Counted from the stretch's first letter, positions 33,908 through 45,479 are shown. The stretch: DNA of 64,000 nucleotides from Pseudomonadales bacterium (GCA_024234165.1 JACKOP010000001.1:930001-994000), one strand, 5' to 3'. Numbers and translations: made by a program. The notes: a model not told the origin generated them from the sequence alone.

Positions 33908-34605
33908 CAGTGTCGCCCTCCACTGCTCTGCAATCGCTGCAACGCGGCAGCGGCAGCCTGTTGTTCGGCGATGCGCCGGGTACGCCCCTCGCCTGGCGCT
34001 GCCGGCTCCAGCCCGTGCACGTGGCAGCGTACGCGAAACGCGCCGCCCGTCGCAGGCGGCGGCTCCAGCAGTTCGTAGCGCGGCAACGGCAGGCGGCGCG
34101 CCTGGAGGAACTCCTGCAACTCGGTCTTGGCATCCTTCAGCGATATACCCGGCTCGAGGCGTTCGAGGCGTGTCGCGTACCAGCCACGGGCCACGGCAAG
34201 CGCAGCATCGACTCCTGCATCGAGCAGAATGGCACCGAGCAGTGCCTCGACCGCATCGGCCAGATTCGAATCGCGGTCACGTCCACCGCTCGCCGCCTCG
34301 CCGGCACCAAGTCGCAGCACCGCGCCGATTTCCAGCTCGCGACCGATTTCCGCCAGCGTCTCGCCACGCACCAGACTGGCGCGCAGGCGGTGCAACTGAC
34401 CCTCGCGCAAGCGGGGAAAACGCTGGAAGAGTTCCGCTGCAATCGCGAGATCGAGCAAGGCGTCGCCGAGAAACTCCATGCGTTCGTTGTTATCAGGGCC
34501 TGCGCTCGCGTGCGTGAGCGCGGTCAGCAGCAACTCGCGCCGTGCAAAAACGTGCCCGCTGCGGTTCTCGAGGCGACCGATGTCGCGATCGTTCTCAGGG
34601 GGCAC
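33907..34605 (-). CDS. rnc: Ribonuclease III
   Basis: About 232 aa. Endonuclease for double-stranded RNA, processing rRNA and mRNA. The signature NERMEFLGDALLDLAIAAEL is perfect, with the catalytic acid cluster DAVEALLGAILLD, and a C-terminal dsRNA-binding domain (DAKTELQEFLQARRLPLP). The start is uncertain: no suitable ATG precedes the RNase domain, so I chose GTG 34605, which overlaps the DUF4845 gene; the frame is open to 34653. Confidence 0.93.
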   Translation of the reverse strand: MPPENDRDIGRLENRSGHVFARRELLLTALTHASAGPDNNERMEFLGDALLDLAIAAELFQRFPRLREGQLHRLRASLVRGETLAEIGRELEIGAVLRLGAGEAASGGRDRDSNLADAVEALLGAILLDAGVDAALAVARGWYATRLERLEPGISLKDAKTELQEFLQARRLPLPRYELLEPPPATGGAFRVRCHVHGLEPAAPGEGRTRRIAEQQAAAAALQRLQSSGGRH

Positions 34606-35035
34606 CGGGGATCGGGATCTCAACGCGATTGTTGCCGAACACCACCACCGCATCGACGTTGGCCATCACGTGAGTGCGCGCCTCGTAATTGGCATCGATG
34701 AGCACGTGCGTCTTGGTCCGTTCGACCTTCATGCAGGGTTTCGCCTTGTCACGGCACACCGCCTGGATCACTTCGATCTGGTTCACGTCGAACTTGCGTT
34801 CGATCGCAGCCCGGATCTCCTGAATCGACTTCGACGCCAGCTCCGGTTCGTTCTGCAGTGACTTGACCGTAGCCTGCACCGAGTAGTTGGTGACGTACAG
34901 CGGCCCGACACTGAAGCCGACCGTGAGCAGGAACCCGGCCACCAGCACGATCACCATCCACTGCCAGATCGTGTATCCGGCCTGACGCAGCCTTGTCGAA
35001 CCGTTCACAGCCGTGCTCCTCCACCGTTCGCGCAC
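34595..35035 (-). CDS. DUF4845 single-pass membrane protein
   Basis: 146 aa. One N-terminal transmembrane helix (about 25-47) and a small periplasmic alpha/beta domain (VTNYSVQATVKSLQNEPEL, IQEIRAAIERKFDVNQIEVI). Members of this family sit between lepB and rnc in many gammaproteobacteria, as here; function unknown. The two cysteines (CRDKAKPC) could form a disulfide. Confidence 0.85.
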   Translation of the reverse strand: MRERWRSTAVNGSTRLRQAGYTIWQWMVIVLVAGFLLTVGFSVGPLYVTNYSVQATVKSLQNEPELASKSIQEIRAAIERKFDVNQIEVIQAVCRDKAKPCMKVERTKTHVLIDANYEARTHVMANVDAVVVFGNNRVEIPIPGAP

Positions 35036-35060
35036 ACGCGCTGCAGAAGTGTAGTCGCAG

Positions 35061-35900
35061 TCATTGGATCGCGCCCATGCGCGAGAAGCTCGGCAGGCTC
35101 AGCAGCCCTTCCCAATGCATCCAGATCGCGAACGCGTTGCCGACGATGTTGCGCTCCGGAACCTCGCCCCAAACGCGACTGTCACTGCTGTTGTCGCGAT
35201 TGTCACCCATCATGAAATAGTGACCGGGAGACACCGTGGTCTCGAAATTGTCAGGAATGTGTCGGCGCAGGTCCTTGCGTACCACGTGCGTCACGGAGGC
35301 AAGGTTCTCCTCGAGAATCTGGTAGGTAGGCGCCAGCGGTGGCAGTTGCGCGATCAGCGTCTGCGGCATTTCCTCGCCGTTCACATAGAGCACCTTGTCG
35401 CGATAGACGATGTGGTCTCCCGGCAAACCGATCACCCGCTTGATGAAGTAGCGATGGTCGTTCGGCGGAAAGAAGACCATGACGTCGCCACGCTGTGGCT
35501 CCCCGATGTCGATGACCTTGGTGTTCAACACCGGCAGCCGGATGCCGTACGCGTACTTGTTGACCAGGATGTAGTCACCGACCAGCAGGGTTGGCACCAT
35601 CGACGACGAGGGGATCTGGAACGGCTCGACCAGAAAACTGCGCAGCACCAGCACGATCAGCAGCACCGGCAGGAACGAACGCGCGTACTCGACCGTTGCC
35701 GGCACCCGCAGCTCGCTGCCAGCCTGCGCTGCGTAAGCGATCGCATCCGGACTGCCTTGCTGGTTCCACGCCGGAAGGCGCGCCTGCAGATCCGCCTCGC
35801 GGCGCTTGCGGCGCGGACGCCACAACAGCGCGTCCAACACACGAATCACCAGTGCGAGCCCGGTCAGGGTGACCAGAATCAGTGGAAAATCGATGTCCAT
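35061..35900 (-). CDS. lepB: Signal peptidase I
   Basis: 279 aa from ATG 35900. Cleaves signal peptides on the periplasmic face. Two N-terminal membrane segments (about 4-22 and 75-93) flank a cytoplasmic basic loop. The catalytic Ser is in PSSSMVPTL, the general-base Lys in YFIKRVIGLPGD, and box E is GDNRDNSSDSR. Encoded directly after lepA, the classical arrangement. Confidence 0.96.
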   Translation of the reverse strand: MDIDFPLILVTLTGLALVIRVLDALLWRPRRKRREADLQARLPAWNQQGSPDAIAYAAQAGSELRVPATVEYARSFLPVLLIVLVLRSFLVEPFQIPSSSMVPTLLVGDYILVNKYAYGIRLPVLNTKVIDIGEPQRGDVMVFFPPNDHRYFIKRVIGLPGDHIVYRDKVLYVNGEEMPQTLIAQLPPLAPTYQILEENLASVTHVVRKDLRRHIPDNFETTVSPGHYFMMGDNRDNSSDSRVWGEVPERNIVGNAFAIWMHWEGLLSLPSFSRMGAIQ

Positions 35901-35911
35901 CTCTTCACCCG

Positions 35912-37714
<1,803 letters not shown>

Positions 37715-37862
37715 CCGCGCTGTACCACGTGCCTTTGAAAACTTCGGGGTCGACCGGACGGCCGCCTACTGTACGTCAGGGCGGCGCCGACGACCCCTCG
37801 CAAAAGCGCGGAATACTACACGATTGGTGATCGAAGCTCGACCTGCCGTTCACGTTTCCTGG

Positions 37863-39269
37863 TCACTGGTCCTCGATACGGATCGCCACGAAACCGGCCT
37901 GGCCGTTGCGCAGCAGGCGCACCGGCACGTGCGTACCGGCCGGCAGACCCGCAACGATGTCACGAAACGCCGCTGCGTCACGCACGACCAGCCGCCCGAT
38001 CTGCGTGATCACGTCTCCCGGCAACAGGCCGGCACGCTCGCCCGGCTTGCCGGTGACCACCTCGCGTACCACCACACCGCCGGCAACACGCAGGCTCGAC
38101 TTCTGCCGGGCGTCAAGATCCTCCACGACCAGCCCGAGGCGCCCACCATTGGTCGAGACCTTCGCCGCCTGCATTCCATTGTCATCGTCGGGCAGTTCGC
38201 CGACCTTGATGCGCAGATCCACTGGCTTGCCTTCACGGATCACCCGCATCTGCGTCTGTGTGCCCGGCTTGACCAGCCCGACGACATGCGGCAGATCCGC
38301 GGATTCGCTGATCGGTTTGTCATCGAAGGAGATCACGATGTCGCCGACGTGCACACCTGCCTTCTCGGCCGGCCCACCGGGTTCGAGCTGCGAGATCAGC
38401 GCTCCTGCGGGCTTGTCGAGTCCGAAGCTTTCTGCCAGCGCACGGTCGACGTCCTGGATACCAACGCCGAGCCACCCGCGCACCACATGACCCGAGCTCT
38501 TCAACTGCTCGGCAACGTTGATTGCGACCGAAATCGGAATCGCGAACGACAGCCCGATCGAACCGCCGCTGCGCGTATAGATCTGCGAATTGATGCCCAC
38601 CACCTCGCCCGCGAGGTTGAACAGCGGCCCTCCCGAGTTGCCCGGGTTGATTGCCACGTCAGTCTGGATGAACGGCACGTAGTTCGCGTTGTCCTCGCTC
38701 GGCAGACTGCGCCCACGCGCACTGACGATACCCGCCGCAACCGAATAGTCGAGACCGAACGGAGAGCCGATCGCCACCACCCACTCTCCGACTTTCAACT
38801 CGTCTGCATTGCCGAAGCTGACGACGGGCAGATCCTTCGCGTCGATCTTCAACAGCGCGATGTCGGAGCGGCGATCGCTGCCGATGACCTTGGCGTCGAA
38901 CTCGCGTCGGTCGAGCAGGCGCACCTGCACCGAATCCGCCCCGTCGACGACGTGGTGGTTGGTCAGGATGTAGCCATCCTGCGAGATGATGAAACCCGAC
39001 CCCATCGACTGGCGTTCACGCTGTGGCTGACCGCGGTTCTGGAACAGGTGACGGAATATCTCCGGCATCTGCTCAAGCATGCGCGGATCGATTTCGGGCG
39101 GCAGACCGGCTATCCCGGATGCCTTCTGTATGCTGAGGATCTTGACCACGGCACCCGAATTGCGCTCGACGATGCCCGTGAAATCAGGCAGCGCTGCCGC
39201 ACGCGCCAGATCACTCAGCACGAGCGAGAACAGAAACACGAACGGTACGAACATCCAGCTGCGTTTCAT
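37863..39269 (-). CDS. mucD: Periplasmic serine protease, DegP/MucD type
   Basis: 468 aa from ATG 39269 (GGAG eight bases upstream). Signal peptide ending near LARAAALPDF. The trypsin-like domain has His (LTNHHVVDGAD), Asp (RRSDIALLKID) and Ser (NPGNSGGPLFN), followed by two PDZ domains (about 270-360 and 385-465). It degrades or refolds damaged envelope proteins and feeds back on the sigma-E response. It ends the algU operon, as MucD does in Pseudomonas. Confidence 0.95.
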   Translation of the reverse strand: MKRSWMFVPFVFLFSLVLSDLARAAALPDFTGIVERNSGAVVKILSIQKASGIAGLPPEIDPRMLEQMPEIFRHLFQNRGQPQRERQSMGSGFIISQDGYILTNHHVVDGADSVQVRLLDRREFDAKVIGSDRRSDIALLKIDAKDLPVVSFGNADELKVGEWVVAIGSPFGLDYSVAAGIVSARGRSLPSEDNANYVPFIQTDVAINPGNSGGPLFNLAGEVVGINSQIYTRSGGSIGLSFAIPISVAINVAEQLKSSGHVVRGWLGVGIQDVDRALAESFGLDKPAGALISQLEPGGPAEKAGVHVGDIVISFDDKPISESADLPHVVGLVKPGTQTQMRVIREGKPVDLRIKVGELPDDDNGMQAAKVSTNGGRLGLVVEDLDARQKSSLRVAGGVVVREVVTGKPGERAGLLPGDVITQIGRLVVRDAAAFRDIVAGLPAGTHVPVRLLRNGQAGFVAIRIEDQ

Positions 39270-39303
39270 GGGGTCTCCAGAAAGGAACGTAACACCATCC
39301 ATA

Positions 39304-39756
39304 TCAACTACCTGCATGTGACGATGACAGGATCCTGAGCACGCTCGGCTCGCCGAGCAACCGCCGTGCCGGACCGTCCAGCAGGCGCAAGACGCCCAGC
39401 GCCAGCAGCAATCCACCTGCGGCGCCGGCGATCGCGGTGCCATCTCCTGCACCCGGACCACCGCCGAGCACTGCACCAAGCACGAGCCCGGCCAGCAGTG
39501 GCAGGTACGCCAGCAGGGACGCGCCCGCCACACCACGCGCCGGCATACCGATTTCGACCACGTCGCTGACCACCGGTGTCAGCTCCGCCGGCACACGCAC
39601 GCGCAATGGCATCCGTCGATCTCCGAACAGCCGGCTCATGGTTCCGCCACCGCAACCCTTGCCGCTCGCACAGGCGCTGCAACTGGCAGCACCGGGCGCC
39701 TCGACCCAGCACGCGTCGCCCGCCACACGCACGACCCGAGCACATTCGATCAACAT
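39304..39756 (-). CDS. rseC: SoxR-reducing system/sigma-E operon protein RseC
   Basis: 150 aa. An N-terminal cysteine-rich segment (GAASCSACASGKGCGGG) precedes two transmembrane helices (about 78-98 and 105-124). RseC is part of the SoxR-reducing membrane complex in E. coli and is called MucC in Pseudomonas. Its ATG overlaps the rseB stop (TGATG). Confidence 0.9.
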   Translation of the reverse strand: MLIECARVVRVAGDACWVEAPGAASCSACASGKGCGGGTMSRLFGDRRMPLRVRVPAELTPVVSDVVEIGMPARGVAGASLLAYLPLLAGLVLGAVLGGGPGAGDGTAIAGAAGGLLLALGVLRLLDGPARRLLGEPSVLRILSSSHAGS

Positions 39757-40742
39757 CAGTCTTCGTCCGGGAAATTGACCGCGTTCGCAATCAGTTGGGC
39801 GGTTCCGACCGGGATTTCGCCAACCACCGTGACCAGGTGCCCGTGCCCGCGTGGAACGACGAAGGACACCGTTGCGCCACGCGAGGCAACGCCGGCTCCG
39901 GCCTGGAGTGCGGATGCGCGTTCGACGAAAATCGAGAACACCGCAAGTCCGTCGGTATAGGTGCGGATCTCGACCGGATCTACACCCTCTGCGGGCCGAC
40001 GCGCGCCGCCACCGCTCTGCACGAATCCCTGCGGCAGCCACGATACCGTCCATCCGAACACGGGCACGGCGTCGGCCACAGGCTCCGGGTGCGTCTCCTC
40101 GTCACCGTCCGCCCCGAACTCGCTTGCCGGCATTGCGTTGCCGATCTCCAGCTCCACGAACTGGAAGCGCTCCAGCACCCGTCCCGCGCCATCCGTGGTC
40201 TCCGACTTCAGCAGCAGCGAACTGGCGTCGTCGAGCACCATGACCATGCCGTAGCGGTAAGGGTCACGCGGTGCGATGTGAAGCCTGAGTCCTGTCCGGT
40301 TCGCCACCCGTTCGCTGCCGTCGAACTCGATCGCGTAGTACGCGCCGATGCCCCCGGCATGCGGTGTGACTGCGGTTTCACGTGCCAGCCGGCGCGCCGG
40401 ATCGAGTCGCAGCAGGCGGTCTCCGGCATGCTCGCAATCGGAGGCATGCCTGCCGCGGCGAAATTCGCGTGCATTGCCGTCGAGATGCACGATGCGCTCG
40501 CGCTCGATCCCGCCCGCGACCGCATGTACGATGCGGTGCGAGCTCAGCGTCTGGCCCTGCTCGTAGGTGAACACGCCGTGGTAGTCGAGGGTGCGGAATG
40601 CGCGTGACATCGCATCGAGTCGTGCGCCAGGGTCGTCGGCAGCAGCAACCGTCAATGTCGTCGCCAGCAAGACAAACAGCGCGAAAACCTGGTGCAAGCG
40701 CAGCGATCCGGACGTGAACCGCGCCTCAGCGTGACTCGTCAC
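39756..40742 (-). CDS. rseB: Sigma-E regulatory protein RseB/MucB
   Basis: About 328 aa, start probably GTG 40742, overlapping rseA by 17 bases. A signal peptide (about LHQVFALFVLLATTLTVAAA) exports it to the periplasm, where RseB binds RseA and protects it from DegS. The MucB/RseB fold is recognisable: AFRTLDYHGVFTYEQGQTLS, then the C-terminal VFGWTVSWLPQGFVQS and SIFVERA. It senses mislocalised lipopolysaccharide or lipoprotein in known systems. Confidence 0.9.
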   Translation of the reverse strand: MTSHAEARFTSGSLRLHQVFALFVLLATTLTVAAADDPGARLDAMSRAFRTLDYHGVFTYEQGQTLSSHRIVHAVAGGIERERIVHLDGNAREFRRGRHASDCEHAGDRLLRLDPARRLARETAVTPHAGGIGAYYAIEFDGSERVANRTGLRLHIAPRDPYRYGMVMVLDDASSLLLKSETTDGAGRVLERFQFVELEIGNAMPASEFGADGDEETHPEPVADAVPVFGWTVSWLPQGFVQSGGGARRPAEGVDPVEIRTYTDGLAVFSIFVERASALQAGAGVASRGATVSFVVPRGHGHLVTVVGEIPVGTAQLIANAVNFPDED

Positions 40743-41346
40743 TGACGACCCGCGCGTAAGGCAGCATGCCTTGATTGGCATTGAATGCAGCGTTACGCAC
40801 ATGCTCACCCATGTACAAGCGCAGCCTGTCCTCGGCCAAGCGGTCCGCGCTGACGGCTGTTGCCGCACCCGGCGCGACGCGTACTGCGGGACCGAATCCG
40901 ACCGGAACGGCAGCCGATGGCAATGTATTCATCACGGCCACAGGGGGTCCCAGCGGGGCCAGCGGTTGTGCATCCGCTGCGGCCAGAGCCGGCGCCTCGA
41001 CTGCCTGCCCGTCACTCGACGGAGCCAGTGCACGCAGGCCGAACACGGCGATCAGACACACGGATGCTGCCACCGCCGCTCCGCCGAGCGGAATGCGCCA
41101 GCGCGCCGGTGCTGGTGCGACACCAAGCGGCGCCTCCGCTTCCAGAGCAGCCAATATCGATCGACTCACCTGCGACGGACAGAGCGCTGCCGTCTCGCCA
41201 CGCAATACCGAACGCACCGCGAAATGACGCGCCAGCAGCGCCCCGACCGCCGCATCCTCACAGCCGTCCAGTACCCGACGCAACTCGAATTCACTGGCTT
41301 CGCCGTCGACGACGGCAGACACCATCTCGCGCAGCGGCTCGTTCAT
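40726..41346 (-). CDS. rseA: Anti-sigma-E factor RseA/MucA
   Basis: 206 aa from ATG 41346. The N-terminal cytoplasmic domain (EPLREMVSAVVDGEASEFEL) binds the sigma factor; one transmembrane helix (about 103-122, PLGGAAVAASVCLIAVFGLR) leads to a periplasmic domain ending in a C-terminal amphipathic segment. Regulated proteolysis would release the sigma factor. It lies 60 bases after rpoE. Confidence 0.9.
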   Translation of the reverse strand: MNEPLREMVSAVVDGEASEFELRRVLDGCEDAAVGALLARHFAVRSVLRGETAALCPSQVSRSILAALEAEAPLGVAPAPARWRIPLGGAAVAASVCLIAVFGLRALAPSSDGQAVEAPALAAADAQPLAPLGPPVAVMNTLPSAAVPVGFGPAVRVAPGAATAVSADRLAEDRLRLYMGEHVRNAAFNANQGMLPYARVVSDESR

Positions 41347-41406
41347 CTGGCTCAAGATCCACCCTCCAGCCCGCAAGTGCACCCCTTCGGATTCCTCGCC
41401 CACCGA

Positions 41407-41991
41407 TTAGTTCCCGGTGATCAGCGGAAGAATTTCATGATCGATCGCCTCGCGTGCACGAAAGATCCGTGAACGCACGGTCCCCACCGGGCATTGCATG
41501 GCATCGGCGATCTCCTCGTAGCTCAACCCGTCGAATTCGCGCAGGCTGAGCGCTGTGCGCAGATCCTCGGGCAGTGCCGCAATCGCACGCTCGATCACCG
41601 CACGCAATTGCTCCGTCATCAATATGTTCTCTGGACCGGCCAGATCGCGCAGCGCCGAGGCGCTCGCGAAGTGCTCCGCATCCTCGGCGTCGATGTCGAC
41701 CCCGCGTGGACGGCGTGCCCGTGAAACGAGGTGATTCTTCGCGGTATTGATCGCAATCCGGTACAGCCAGGTATAGAACGCGCTCTCGCCACGAAAGCCG
41801 GGCAACGCACGGTACGCCTTGATGAACGCCTCCTGCACCACATCCTGCACTTCGTCCGGATCCCGCACGAAGCGCGTCACCAGCGAGTAGATGCGATGCT
41901 GGTACTTCAGCACCAGCACGTCGAAGGCGCGTCGATCGCCCTTCTGTACGCGCTCCACCAACTGATGATCTGTCTCCTCTGCGGAAGACAT
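41407..41991 (-). CDS. algU: RNA polymerase sigma factor RpoE/AlgU
   Basis: 194 aa ECF sigma factor. Region 2 (DRRAFDVLVLKYQHRIYSLV, DVVQEAFIKAYRALPGFRG) and region 4 (LPEDLRTALSLREFDGLSYE, VGTVRSRIFRAREAI) are complete and very close to Pseudomonas AlgU. It directs envelope-stress genes and, in Pseudomonas, alginate. It heads the rpoE-rseA-rseB-rseC-mucD cluster; autoregulation is usual but I did not identify a clear sigma-E promoter upstream. Confidence 0.95.
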   Translation of the reverse strand: MSSAEETDHQLVERVQKGDRRAFDVLVLKYQHRIYSLVTRFVRDPDEVQDVVQEAFIKAYRALPGFRGESAFYTWLYRIAINTAKNHLVSRARRPRGVDIDAEDAEHFASASALRDLAGPENILMTEQLRAVIERAIAALPEDLRTALSLREFDGLSYEEIADAMQCPVGTVRSRIFRAREAIDHEILPLITGN

Positions 41992-42211
41992 TGCAGGACC
42001 CCACTCGTTCGTTGCGCATTTCCATTGGCTGCCCCAGAGGATCTCTGGCTGCGCGATTTCCGCGCTCCCGGGCGTGCACCGCGCATGCGACGCGCCCCGT
42101 GGCTTCGGCGCGCTACTATACGAGCTGATGCCTGCACAGACAAAGCAGGCTCCCGTCGAAAAGCCGTGTCTGTGTTATATTTCCGCCCGCTTTTCATTCC
42201 GGACCGGCCGC

Positions 42212-43789
42212 ATGCCCAGGCGCCATACCCATGACGTGCTCGTGATCGGCAGCGGTGCGGCCGGACTCAGCGTTGCACTGCAGGTTGCGGACCGTGTGCG
42301 TGTTGCAGTGATCTGCAAGGGTGCCCTCGACGAGGGTTCGACCTCATCGGCCCAGGGCGGTATCGCTGCGGTACTCGACGACACCGACAGCATCGATTCG
42401 CACGTCGCCGACACACTGCGCGCCGGAGCTGGCCTGTGCCGTGAGGACGTGGTGCGTTTCACGGTCGAACACAGCCGCGAGAGCATCCAGTGGCTGATCG
42501 ATCTCGGCGTGAGCTTTACTCGCCTGGTGAACCCACAAGGCCATGGCGAGTTTCATCTCACGATGGAAGGTGGGCACAGCCACCGGCGCATCATCCACGC
42601 AGCCGATGCGACGGGGCGTGCGGTCGCCGACACGCTGATCGAGAATGCCGTTCACCATCCGGGTATCGAGATCTTCGAACACCATATCGCGGTCAATCTG
42701 GTAGTCACCGGGGGACGCTGCCGCGGTGCCTATGTACTGGACAGGCAGCGCGCGTCCGTCGATCTGTTCAGCGCGCGCTGCGTGGTACTGGCCACCGGCG
42801 GCGCCAGCAAGGCGTACCTCTACACCACGAACCCGGACACGGCTACCGGCGATGGCATCGCGATGGCATGGCGCGCCGGCTGTCGAGTCGGCAACCTGGA
42901 ATTCAATCAGTTCCACCCGACCTGCCTGTACCACCCGAACAGCAAGTCCTTCCTGGTATCGGAGGCCGTGCGCGGCGAAGGCGGCGTGCTGCTGCTGCCC
43001 GACGGCGAGCGCTTCATGCCACGCTTCCATCCGCAGGCCGAACTCGCACCGCGTGACATCGTCGCGCGTGCAATCGACCATGAAATGAAGCGGCTCGGCA
43101 TCGATTGCGTGTATATCGACATCAGCCACAAGGGCGAGGATTTCGTCCGCAGCCACTTCCCGACCATCCACAGCCGTTGCCTGGAGCTCGGATTGGACAT
43201 GGCGCACGAGCCACTGCCGGTGGTCCCCGCTGCCCACTACACCTGCGGCGGCGTCGTGATCGATCTCGACGGCTGCACGGACGTGCCCGGCCTCTATGCC
43301 GTCGGGGAAACCGCGTTCACCGGCCTGCACGGGGCGAACCGCATGGCCAGCAACTCACTGCTCGAATGTTTCGTGTTCGCGCGCGCTGCCGCCCGTCACA
43401 TCCTCGCTGGGGATCTGGCGAGCAAGGTCGTCGACGATACGCCGGACTGGGATGCCTCGCAGGTGCGCAATTCCGACGAAGACGTGGTGATCTCGCACAA
43501 CTGGGACGAATTGCGCCGCTTCATGTGGGATTACGTCGGCATCGTGCGCACCACGAAACGTCTGCAACGCGCGCTGAACCGCGCTCACCTGCTGAAGCAG
43601 GAAATTGCCGAGTATTATCGCAACTACCACGTATCCTCCGACCTCGTGGAGTTGCGCAACCTCGCACTGGTGGCGGAGCTGATCATCCGCAGCGCGCTGA
43701 CACGCCATGAAAGCCGCGGGCTGCACTACACCCTCGACTACCCCGATCCTGCACCTGAGGCAGAAGACACGATCCTTACCCCGGGGTGA
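42212..43789 (+). CDS. nadB: L-aspartate oxidase
   Basis: 525 aa from ATG 42212. FAD enzyme oxidising L-aspartate to iminoaspartate for NAD synthesis. FAD-binding GSGAAGLSVAL, SSAQGGIAAV, catalytic-region HTYTCGG-type block (HYTCGGVVIDLDG) and GLHGANRMASNSLLECFVFA are diagnostic. It is divergent from algU, a common gammaproteobacterial order. The 3' end overlaps the convergent ygfX gene by 52 bases. Confidence 0.95.
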   Translation: MPRRHTHDVLVIGSGAAGLSVALQVADRVRVAVICKGALDEGSTSSAQGGIAAVLDDTDSIDSHVADTLRAGAGLCREDVVRFTVEHSRESIQWLIDLGVSFTRLVNPQGHGEFHLTMEGGHSHRRIIHAADATGRAVADTLIENAVHHPGIEIFEHHIAVNLVVTGGRCRGAYVLDRQRASVDLFSARCVVLATGGASKAYLYTTNPDTATGDGIAMAWRAGCRVGNLEFNQFHPTCLYHPNSKSFLVSEAVRGEGGVLLLPDGERFMPRFHPQAELAPRDIVARAIDHEMKRLGIDCVYIDISHKGEDFVRSHFPTIHSRCLELGLDMAHEPLPVVPAAHYTCGGVVIDLDGCTDVPGLYAVGETAFTGLHGANRMASNSLLECFVFARAAARHILAGDLASKVVDDTPDWDASQVRNSDEDVVISHNWDELRRFMWDYVGIVRTTKRLQRALNRAHLLKQEIAEYYRNYHVSSDLVELRNLALVAELIIRSALTRHESRGLHYTLDYPDPAPEAEDTILTPG

Positions 43790-44205
43790 GGCGTGGTCAT
43801 ACCGAAACGCAGCAATACCCGCAGGCGGCGCCAGTCCGTCTCCCCGAGCGCGTCCCGGGTCAGAACGTACACCTGACGGCGCCGCGGGGCACGCAGCAGC
43901 AACAGCACGATCGGACCGAGCACGGTACTGCCGCCGTCGAGTGCAACCGGATGGTGCACACCGGCGCATTCCAGCCGCCATCCGTCACGCGCATGGACCA
44001 ACCACGTGCGGTAGCGGTTCGTGTGCACATGCGTCCACACGTGCCTCGCCAGGCCGCACAGCAGAACGAGGTCTACCGCCCAGACGACCGCCGCAGGCAG
44101 CGTGCTTGCCGCCACTGCGCTCATCGCCAGCAGATGCAGCGCACAGAGAACGCCAGTGACGCGCCTAGACGACACCAGCCGGATGCGGATCTCGCGGCCG
44201 TCCAT
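43738..44205 (-). CDS. ygfX: YgfX-like membrane protein
   Basis: 155 aa. Two adjacent transmembrane helices (about 17-55) separated by a short turn and a cytoplasmic tail (WLVHARDGWRLECAGVHHPV, LGPIVLLLLRAPRRRQVYVL), the layout of YgfX/CptA. E. coli YgfX is the partner of SdhE and has been described as a cytoskeleton-targeting toxin, though its main role is debated. It overlaps sdhE by 41 bases and the convergent nadB end by 52 bases. Confidence 0.78.
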   Translation of the reverse strand: MDGREIRIRLVSSRRVTGVLCALHLLAMSAVAASTLPAAVVWAVDLVLLCGLARHVWTHVHTNRYRTWLVHARDGWRLECAGVHHPVALDGGSTVLGPIVLLLLRAPRRRQVYVLTRDALGETDWRRLRVLLRFGMTTPHPGVRIVSSASGAGSG

Positions 44206-44443
44206 TGCCGAGGACTCTCCTGATCAGGGCGGGAAAACGCGGATCTTCCGGTGCGACACCATGCACCAGCCAGGCAAACAGGTCTGCATCCTCGCACCCG
44301 AGCAGCTCACGGTACAGCGCCTGGGTCTGCGCATCGAGCGTCGGGTACACGGTCTCGGCGAACGGCATCAACACCAGGTCGAGCTCGAGCATTCCGCGCC
44401 GGCTGTGCCAATAGACCCGGCGATTCTCGGCATCCTGTTCCAT
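44165..44443 (-). CDS. sdhE: FAD assembly factor SdhE
   Basis: 92 aa. Promotes covalent flavinylation of succinate dehydrogenase (and fumarate reductase). The signature RRGMLELDLVL is present, with YRELLGCEDADLFAWLVHG. ATG 44443; co-translated with ygfX. Confidence 0.93.
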   Translation of the reverse strand: MEQDAENRRVYWHSRRGMLELDLVLMPFAETVYPTLDAQTQALYRELLGCEDADLFAWLVHGVAPEDPRFPALIRRVLGNGRPRDPHPAGVV

Positions 44444-44522
44444 CGGGTGTCCACGGTCCGTTGTCCGGCGCGAGTGTGCGCTATTATGCGCTGCGTGTCA
44501 GCCAGGCGTGCGATTCCTCTCC

Positions 44523-45479
44523 ATGAACGCTGATCTGCAACGTGCCAGCACCGCATCGCTGGTGATGCTCGACGACTACGCTTTTCTCGCAATCGACGGT
44601 GAACGCGCGCTGTCGATGCTGCAGGGCCAGCTCACCTGCGACGTGAACCAGACTGCACCGGACCATGTGATCGAAGGCGCCTACTGCACGCCCAAGGGCA
44701 GGGTGAGCGGCAGCTTCCTGCTCTGGGCTCGCGAGCCGGGACGGGTGCTGCTGCGCATGCGGGCAGACATTGCGGAACAGACGGCCACGGCGCTGGCCCG
44801 TTACGCTGCGTTATCGCGCGTCACGGTGAAACGCGCAGCGCTCGCCTGCACTGGCCTGCTCGGCACAGGACTGACCGAGGCAGCGGGAGGCGTTCTGGAC
44901 CGGTGGCCGACACGGCAACGACAGATCGTCATCGCTGGAGAGCACCGTGTGCTGCAGTGCGACGAAGCGGGTCAGCGCTACGAGATCTGGTCACCGGCAG
45001 AATCACTCGCGCGGCTGCGCAGCGCACTCGCCACCCGCTGTCGCGAGGCACCCCTGTCGCACTGGCGACTCGCACTGGTGCGCGAGCGCAGGGTAGAGAT
45101 CGTGGCCGCGATCGCCGGCGAATACCTGCCACAAATGCTCGACTACGACCGCAGCGGTGCCGTGAGCTTCAGCAAGGGCTGCTACAGCGGGCAGGAGATC
45201 GTGGCACGCGCGCGTTACAAGGGCTCTGTCAAACGTCGCCTGTATCACCTCGCGGGAGTGTCCCCGAACCTTCCGTCTCCGGGTGACGTGCTGTATCAGG
45301 ACGACGATATGACGCGCGCCGTCGGCAACGTCGTGGAAAGTGCCACAAGCGACGACACACGCGTCGAAATGCTCGCCGTACTGTCCGAGGAAGCGCAGCC
45401 GTCAGCAGCGGCAAGACTGCGTGGCGCCGATGGCAGCATCTTCCGGGTACTCGCCGACGCCTGTGCTATCCTCGAATGA
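44523..45479 (+). CDS. ygfZ: tRNA-modifying/Fe-S repair protein YgfZ
   Basis: 318 aa from ATG 44523 (a GTG at 44508 is possible). Folate-binding GcvT-like protein that helps maintain certain Fe-S enzymes. The family signature KGCYSGQEIVARARYKG with its essential Cys is intact. Divergent from sdhE, as in many gammaproteobacteria. Its stop lies 27 bases before the HDOD gene. Confidence 0.93.
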   Translation: MNADLQRASTASLVMLDDYAFLAIDGERALSMLQGQLTCDVNQTAPDHVIEGAYCTPKGRVSGSFLLWAREPGRVLLRMRADIAEQTATALARYAALSRVTVKRAALACTGLLGTGLTEAAGGVLDRWPTRQRQIVIAGEHRVLQCDEAGQRYEIWSPAESLARLRSALATRCREAPLSHWRLALVRERRVEIVAAIAGEYLPQMLDYDRSGAVSFSKGCYSGQEIVARARYKGSVKRRLYHLAGVSPNLPSPGDVLYQDDDMTRAVGNVVESATSDDTRVEMLAVLSEEAQPSAAARLRGADGSIFRVLADACAILE

